A stretch of 36,591 nucleotides of DNA from the NCBI RefSeq assembly GCF_964246085.1, contig NZ_CAXTPD010000036.1; one strand, given 5' to 3'. The position numbers and the translations under genes are program-made. This DNA is from Brotaphodocola sp003480315. GTDB taxonomy: Bacteria > Bacillota > Clostridia > Lachnospirales > Lachnospiraceae. Of the stretch, positions 32,191 to 36,591 are shown one piece after another. The first letter of the stretch is position 1. Every line of letters begins with the position of its first letter. The notes below the pieces were generated by a model. It was not told the origin of the DNA, ran no database searches, and saw nothing but the letters and a program-made list of their open reading frames with translations.

Positions 32191-32323
32191 CGTCATGTGA
32201 CTGAAATCATATTACATTCCACAGGACGCAATTTCCCCATCAAAACGTAATGAAGAAAAGTCTGAGATATGATATGATAATGTCATATTTCAGTCAATCG
32301 TACTCTCAGGAGGACTTTTTATA

Positions 32324-33649
32324 ATGAACAGACAAGATTTTGAACAGCAATTTACATCCATCAGCGACCAGATCTGGGAATTTGCAGAGCCCCGTTACCA
32401 AGAGTTTCATTCCAGCGCCCTGCAGGCTGATTTTCTAGAACAAGAAGGTTTTACCGTAACACGGAATCTCGGCGGCATTGCCACCGCCTTTTCTGCAAGC
32501 TTTGGCTCCGGTCACCCGGTCATCGGACTTTTAGGGGAATATGACGCGCTGCCCTGCATGAACCAGATCGCAGATTCTCCCGAAAAACAGACAGACCTTC
32601 CCGGTGCGGCAGGACATGGCTGCGGACACAACCTTCTTGGAACCGGCGCCATGGAAGCGGCCTGCCTCATTCGCGACTGGCTCTTGCAGACCCATTCGGA
32701 GGGAACCGTGATCTACTTTGGCTGTCCGGCTGAGGAGGGCGGCGCCGGAAAAGCTTTCCTGACCCGCTCCAGCTGCTTTGACAATCTGGACTTTGCTCTG
32801 GCCTGGCATCCGGGGTCCAAAACCGGCCTGATCAAAGAGGCGCTCGCCAATATCCGCGTGATCTTCGACTTTACCGGAAAGAGCGCCCATGCTGCCGCCC
32901 ACCCGGAGCTTGGCCGCTCCGCGCTGGATGCCTGCGAACTGATGAACGTGGGTGTCAACTATCTGCGGGAACACGTAAAAAGTGATGCCCGCATGCATTA
33001 CGCCTACTTAAATGACGGCGGCGATGCGCCGAACATTGTTCCGGCTGCCGCCACCCTGCTCTACGCCCTGCGCGCACCGGAAAGCGCTTATGTAACAGAG
33101 CTTTACGACCGGGTCTCTGATGTGGCAAAGGGCGCTGCACTCATGACGGGAACCAGGGTTTCCTGCCGGACCGTCAGCGCCTATGCAGAGCTGTTGTCGG
33201 TTCCGGCTATGGAGGCGCTTATGATGGAGGCCATGCAGGAGGCAGAGAAGCCGGAATATACAGATGATGATTACGAGTATGCGGCAAGGTTTGCTGCGGA
33301 TCAGGCTTCCCCTTCCATTGACACCGCCATTCTTCCTGCTGACCAGACCATCAACCTCGGCAGTACGGATGTAGGCGATGTAAGCTGGCAGGTTCCGACC
33401 GGACTCATCGGCGTAACAACCGAAGCGGCCGGCTGTGCCCTTCATACCTGGCAGGTCGTAGCCCAGGGAAAAAGCCCGCTGGCCCACAAGGGCATGCATT
33501 ACGCGGCGCGGATCCTGTTTGCGGCTGCGAAGAAGCTGTATGAAAGCCCGGAACGCTGTGCGCTGATCCAGGACGATTATCAGCATGTAATCGGACATCG
33601 AACATATCAGTCCATGCTGCCCGACTCTGTAAAGCCTGGAGATTTTTAG
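32324..33649 (+). CDS. M20-family amidohydrolase (AbgB-like)
   Basis: A 441-aa zinc peptidase-like hydrolase. Motifs: GEYDALPCMNQ (metal-site Asp), GHGCGHNLLGTGAMEAA (metal His), CPAEEGGAGKAFL (catalytic Glu-Glu), GKSAHAAAHPELGRSALDA (lid/dimer domain) and LGSTDVGDVSWQVPTGLIGV. These resemble AbgB, the p-aminobenzoyl-glutamate hydrolase subunit, and related aminoacylase-like enzymes; the partner AbgA was not seen, so the substrate is open. AGGAGG lies about 11 nt before the ATG. It stands alone, divergent to the XdhC gene. Confidence 0.88.
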   Translation: MNRQDFEQQFTSISDQIWEFAEPRYQEFHSSALQADFLEQEGFTVTRNLGGIATAFSASFGSGHPVIGLLGEYDALPCMNQIADSPEKQTDLPGAAGHGCGHNLLGTGAMEAACLIRDWLLQTHSEGTVIYFGCPAEEGGAGKAFLTRSSCFDNLDFALAWHPGSKTGLIKEALANIRVIFDFTGKSAHAAAHPELGRSALDACELMNVGVNYLREHVKSDARMHYAYLNDGGDAPNIVPAAATLLYALRAPESAYVTELYDRVSDVAKGAALMTGTRVSCRTVSAYAELLSVPAMEALMMEAMQEAEKPEYTDDDYEYAARFAADQASPSIDTAILPADQTINLGSTDVGDVSWQVPTGLIGVTTEAAGCALHTWQVVAQGKSPLAHKGMHYAARILFAAAKKLYESPERCALIQDDYQHVIGHRTYQSMLPDSVKPGDF

Positions 33650-33679
33650 TTGCACAACCGCGCCTGACTTTGTTATAAT
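33650..33679 (+). promoter_or_regulatory. glgP: Promoter of the glycogen phosphorylase gene
   Basis: -10 TATAAT (33674-33679) with extended TG (TGTTATAAT), and -35 TTGCAC (33650-33655), 18-nt spacer. It begins directly after the amidohydrolase stop. Confidence 0.7.
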
Positions 33680-33728
33680 ATAAACGAATTTTTGATTTAT
33701 GATACTTCAGGAAGGGAGTTTTACTATT

Positions 33729-36005
33729 ATGGATCTGACAAAAGCTGTGAAAGAAAAATATAAAAAGCCGCTGACTTCCTGCACTAACAAGGAAATCTAT
33801 ATCTGCCTGTTAGAGCAGGTGAAAAAGCTGGCAAAGGAAAAGGAAGCTGCTTCCGAAAAAACTGCTGCCACCACCGGCAGGCGCAAGCTCTACTACATTT
33901 CCGCCGAGTTTCTGATCGGCAAGCTGCTCTCCAACAACCTCATCAACCTCGGGCTTTACGATGAAGTCAAAAAAGAACTGGAAGCCGCAGGCAAGAACCT
34001 TGCCGAGATTGAGGAGCTGGAGCCGGAGCCATCCCTCGGCAACGGCGGTCTGGGACGTCTGGCTGCCTGCTTTGTGGATTCCATTGCTACTCTTGGATTA
34101 AACGGAGACGGTGTTGGCTTAAACTACCACTATGGCCTGTTCAGACAGGTTTTTGACAAGAAGCATCTGCAGCAGGAGACCCCGAACCCGTGGATGGAAA
34201 ACGATAGCTGGCTTACCAAAACCGAAACCAGCTATCAGGTTCCGTTCGGCGGCTTCACGGTTACTTCCCGTCTCTATGACCTGGATGTAACCGGTTATAA
34301 CAACCACTCCACCCGTCTGCGCCTCTTCGACCTGGAATCCGTGGATGAGAGCATCGTAAAGGATGGCATTGATTTCGATAAAACCGAAATCGAAAAAAAC
34401 CTGACGCTCTTCCTCTATCCGGATGACTCCGATGACAAGGGCCGCCTGCTGCGCGTCTACCAGCAGTATTTCATGGTCAGCAACGCTGCACAGCTGATCC
34501 TGGACGAGTGCATTGCCCGCGGTTCCAATCTCCACGACCTGGCTGACTATGCTGCCGTTCAGATCAACGACACCCATCCGTCCATGGTTATCCCGGAGCT
34601 GATCCGCCTGTTAGGACAGCACGGCATTTTGATGGATGAGGCGATTGCCATCGTATCCAAAGTGTGTGCTTACACCAACCACACCATCCTGGCTGAGGCA
34701 CTGGAAAAATGGCCGATTGCCTTCCTGGAAAAAGCAGTTCCGCAGTTAATGCCGATCATCCGCGAGCTGGACAACCGCATCCGCGCCACTGTAAAAGACG
34801 AGACTACCTACATCATCCAGAATGGTCTGGTGCATATGGCTCACATGGACATCCACTACGGCTACAGCGTCAACGGCGTGGCTTACCTGCACACCGAGAT
34901 TTTAAAGAACACCGAGCTCAACAACTTCTACAAACTGTACCCGGAGCGCTTCAACAACAAGACCAACGGCATCACCTTCCGCCGCTGGCTCATGGAATGC
35001 AACCCAGAGCTTTCCGCCCTCATCACCTCTCTCATCGGAGAAGGCTGGAAGAAAGATGCCATGGAGCTGGAAAAGCTGGGACAGTTTGTGTCCGATCCGG
35101 CTGTTCCTACAAAGCTTCTGGATGTGAAAGCAGAAAAGAAGGCTCAGCTTGTTTCCTATCTGAAGAACACCCAAGGACTGGAACTGAACCCGGATTCCAT
35201 TTTTGACATTCAGGTAAAACGTCTGCATGAATACAAACGCCAGCAGATGAATGCCCTCTATGTCATCCATAAGTATCTGGAGATCAAGGCAGGCAAGCTT
35301 CCGAAAAAGCCGGTCACCGTGCTGTTCGGCGCAAAAGCTGCTCCGGCTTACGTGATTGCGAAAGATATTATCCACTTAATTTTATGTTTACAGGAGCTTA
35401 TCAACAAAGATCCGGAGGTAAGTCCACATCTGAACGTTTTCATGGTGGAAAACTACAATGTGACCCTGGCTGAAAAGCTGATTCCGGCCTGCGATATCTC
35501 CGAGCAGATCTCCCTGGCTTCCAAGGAAGCATCCGGAACCGGCAACATGAAGTTCATGTTAAACGGCGCCCTGACCCTGGGAACCATGGACGGCGCCAAT
35601 GTGGAGATTGCCGAGCTGGTGGGCAAAGACAACATCTTCACCTTCGGCGAATCCTCCGAGACCGTCATTGCCCGCTATGAGCGCGGTGACTACAAGTCCA
35701 AAGACTGGTATGAGAAAGATAAAGCTTTAAAGGCCGCTGTGGATTTCATTGTCGGAAAAGACATGATGAAGATCGGCCAGAAAGAAAATCTGGACCGTCT
35801 CTACAAAGAACTGTTAAACAAAGACTGGTTCATGACCTTCCCTGACTTTGAGGATTACGTCAAGACCCGCGAAGAGGCCTATGCAGCCTACTCTGACCGC
35901 ACCGAATGGGCCAAGAAGATGCTCATCAACATCAGCAAAGCCGGATTCTTCTCCTCCGACCGCACCATTGCACAGTATAATGAGGAAATCTGGAAGCTGT
36001 CATAA
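33729..36005 (+). CDS. glgP: Glycogen/starch/alpha-glucan phosphorylase
   Basis: Phosphorolyses alpha-1,4-glucans to glucose-1-phosphate with PLP. At 758 aa it is of the shorter clostridial form (E. coli enzymes are about 800-815 aa). Motifs include EPEPSLGNGGLGRLAACFVD, the glucan/active-site INDTHPSMVIPELIR, and the PLP-lysine region EASGTGNMKFMLNGALTLGTM followed by DGANVEI. The ATG at 33729 is chosen because GGGAG lies 10 nt upstream; a start at 33699 upstream of it is rejected. It has its own promoter and terminator; no other glg gene is adjacent. Confidence 0.96.
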   Translation: MDLTKAVKEKYKKPLTSCTNKEIYICLLEQVKKLAKEKEAASEKTAATTGRRKLYYISAEFLIGKLLSNNLINLGLYDEVKKELEAAGKNLAEIEELEPEPSLGNGGLGRLAACFVDSIATLGLNGDGVGLNYHYGLFRQVFDKKHLQQETPNPWMENDSWLTKTETSYQVPFGGFTVTSRLYDLDVTGYNNHSTRLRLFDLESVDESIVKDGIDFDKTEIEKNLTLFLYPDDSDDKGRLLRVYQQYFMVSNAAQLILDECIARGSNLHDLADYAAVQINDTHPSMVIPELIRLLGQHGILMDEAIAIVSKVCAYTNHTILAEALEKWPIAFLEKAVPQLMPIIRELDNRIRATVKDETTYIIQNGLVHMAHMDIHYGYSVNGVAYLHTEILKNTELNNFYKLYPERFNNKTNGITFRRWLMECNPELSALITSLIGEGWKKDAMELEKLGQFVSDPAVPTKLLDVKAEKKAQLVSYLKNTQGLELNPDSIFDIQVKRLHEYKRQQMNALYVIHKYLEIKAGKLPKKPVTVLFGAKAAPAYVIAKDIIHLILCLQELINKDPEVSPHLNVFMVENYNVTLAEKLIPACDISEQISLASKEASGTGNMKFMLNGALTLGTMDGANVEIAELVGKDNIFTFGESSETVIARYERGDYKSKDWYEKDKALKAAVDFIVGKDMMKIGQKENLDRLYKELLNKDWFMTFPDFEDYVKTREEAYAAYSDRTEWAKKMLINISKAGFFSSDRTIAQYNEEIWKLS

Positions 36006-36025
36006 CAATATACTTTTAAAAGCCA

Positions 36026-36062
36026 AAATGAGGAGCCGCTGCTGTAGCTCCTCATTTCTGTT
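36026..36062 (+). terminator. glgP terminator
   Basis: AAATGAGGAGC pairs with GCTCCTCATTT over a 10-nt loop, followed by a T-rich tract, 20 nt after the stop codon. Confidence 0.85.
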
Positions 36063-36074
36063 TACATATCCATC

Positions 36075-36374
36075 CTACTTAAGTCGTTCCAGAACGTTTT
36101 TCACCTCTCCTACATCTAATCCCATCTGCTCCGCGATTTGCTGCTCCGTATATTTTTCTTTATGCAGCCTGTAAATGGTAAAAATCTGCTCCGCACCTTC
36201 TCTTTTCCCTTCCGCATATTCTACTTTCCGAATTAATTCCTTCTCACGTTTCTCATCATACTCAAATATACACACCTCTATCGCCTCCGCTCGATTGTGT
36301 CCTTGTGATTTCGCCTTGTCTTTACAGAATTCTTTTTCTTCATTTGTTCTCCCTTCTGACAGGAGAATCCAATT
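36075..36374 (-). pseudogene. C-terminal remnant of an Rpn-like nuclease/transposase gene
   Basis: The open frame (about 100 codons, stop-bounded upstream at 36375) encodes NRAEAIEVCIFEYDEKREKE and EYAEGKREGAEQI, ending with QQIAEQMGLDVGEVKNVLER. This ending is typical of the Rpn (PD-(D/E)XK recombination-promoting nuclease/putative transposase) family, whose full proteins are about 280-310 aa. The N-terminal nuclease domain and a proper start are missing; only a GTG at 36275 is available. The break lies close to the IS605-family right end at 36394, which may have caused it. Confidence 0.7.
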
Positions 36375-36393
36375 TTATGAAAATCTCCTGCTC

Positions 36394-36501
36394 GTGAACT
36401 ACCCATTGTCTAAAGCCAATGGGCTTCCTGCTTCACAGACCTCGTAACCTACTATCTCCACAGGCGTTAATTCGGGCAGTCCCTGCCCTATATTGTTATT
36501 T
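36394..36501 (-). mobile_element. IS200/IS605-family right end with terminal hairpin and probable omega-RNA scaffold
   Basis: Downstream of the TnpB stop the minus strand holds GGGCAGGGACTGCCC (hairpin, about 36474-36488) and, near the end, CCCATTG/CAATGGG (36402-36423) followed by TAGTTCAC. A subterminal hairpin then TTCAC is typical of the right end of IS605-like elements, where the element is cut and where the omega-RNA scaffold finishes; the guide would then read into the flanking DNA (36393 downward). The exact cut site is inferred. Confidence 0.7.
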
Positions 36502-36591
36502 TTATGCTATTTGTCTTAATCCTTCTTCCAGTATATTCTTTGCTGCATTGATATCCCTGTCATGATTTGTTCCACAGACAGGACATATCCA
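36502..36591 (-). CDS. tnpB: TnpB (partial, C-terminal zinc-ribbon end)
   Basis: The last 29 codons of an RNA-guided TnpB nuclease, running off the right edge. The minus-strand frame reads WICPVCGTNHDRDINAAKN and ends in LRQIA before TAA at 36502-36504. CPVCG and the DRDxNAAxN motif (the third RuvC Asp in the OrfB zinc-ribbon region) are diagnostic of the family. Whether the element is intact cannot be seen. Confidence 0.85.
   Translation of the reverse strand, partial: WICPVCGTNHDRDINAAKNILEEGLRQIA

Noticed and set aside
1..36591. CRISPR array, tRNA, rRNA or prophage genes
   Set aside because: No regularly spaced repeats, tRNA cloverleaf or phage structural genes were seen on either strand.

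Overview
The window looks like chromosome of an anaerobic Clostridia bacterium, most likely Lachnospiraceae-like. Supporting signs are strong AGGAGG ribosome-binding sites, moderate GC with AT-rich promoters, a ZTP riboswitch on purine genes, a SleB-type cell-wall hydrolase, an EFR1-type flavodoxin/ferredoxin protein, clostridial-style molybdenum genes and short glycogen phosphorylase. This is inferred from gene content; there is no rRNA or tRNA here to place it. Most of the window is housekeeping and biosynthetic; both edges carry traces of IS200/IS605-like sequence.

Layout. (1) 1-211: an IS605-like hairpin bounded by an 11-bp inverted repeat, overlapping the terminator of the first operon. 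(2) 232-2984, minus: purine operon with a consensus-like promoter, ZTP (pfl) riboswitch and terminator, then an archaeal-type IMP cyclohydrolase (purO), a stand-alone AICAR transformylase and thrH. (3) 3002-6996, minus: MacB-like ABC ATPase, membrane-anchored Ig/CARDB-like protein and FtsX/MacB permease. (4) 7224-8724, plus: pyrB-pyrI, separated from (3) by a perfect AT-rich 18-bp inverted repeat. (5) 8734-12394, minus: HAD phosphatase, pckA, and a SleB-like hydrolase, each of the last two with its own promoter and terminator. (6) 12610-16894, minus: leuD-leuC-leuD-leuC-ybaK, divergent from a LysR-type regulator. The two divergent promoters occupy the same 34 bp, and the leu transcript has a long structured leader. 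(7) 17932-19548, minus: ilvN-ilvC. (8) 19642-24048, minus: an FMN-dependent alpha-hydroxy-acid dehydrogenase with a Cys-rich N-terminus next to a ZIP metal transporter; a MATE exporter coupled to an EFR1 protein and a small unknown protein. (9) 24244-32190: molybdenum island with a one-domain ModE-like regulator (plus), a seven-gene minus operon (moeA-like, moaC, moaA, MOSC-MogA fusion, modA, modB, modC) and an XdhC-like protein with reversed domain order. A 24-bp palindrome matching the E. coli ModE box layout lies upstream of the operon. (10) 32324-36062, plus: M20 amidohydrolase and glycogen phosphorylase. (11) 36075-36591: remnant of an Rpn-like nuclease gene and the right end of an IS605-family element, including the last codons of TnpB.

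How the parts work together. The purO, AICAR transformylase and riboswitch form a feedback unit: ZTP/ZMP accumulates when 10-formyl-THF is short and would switch on the formyl-transfer and ring-closing steps. The leu and ilv genes are branched-chain amino-acid steps around a LysR regulator. The molybdenum genes couple molybdate import to cofactor synthesis, but no molybdenum enzyme and no MPT synthase (moaD/moaE) is visible in the window. I saw no CRISPR array, tRNA, rRNA or prophage. The most interesting items are the shared divergent leu/lysR promoter with its undescribed leader RNA, the predicted ModE operator, the reversed XdhC, and the membrane-anchored ABC partner protein.
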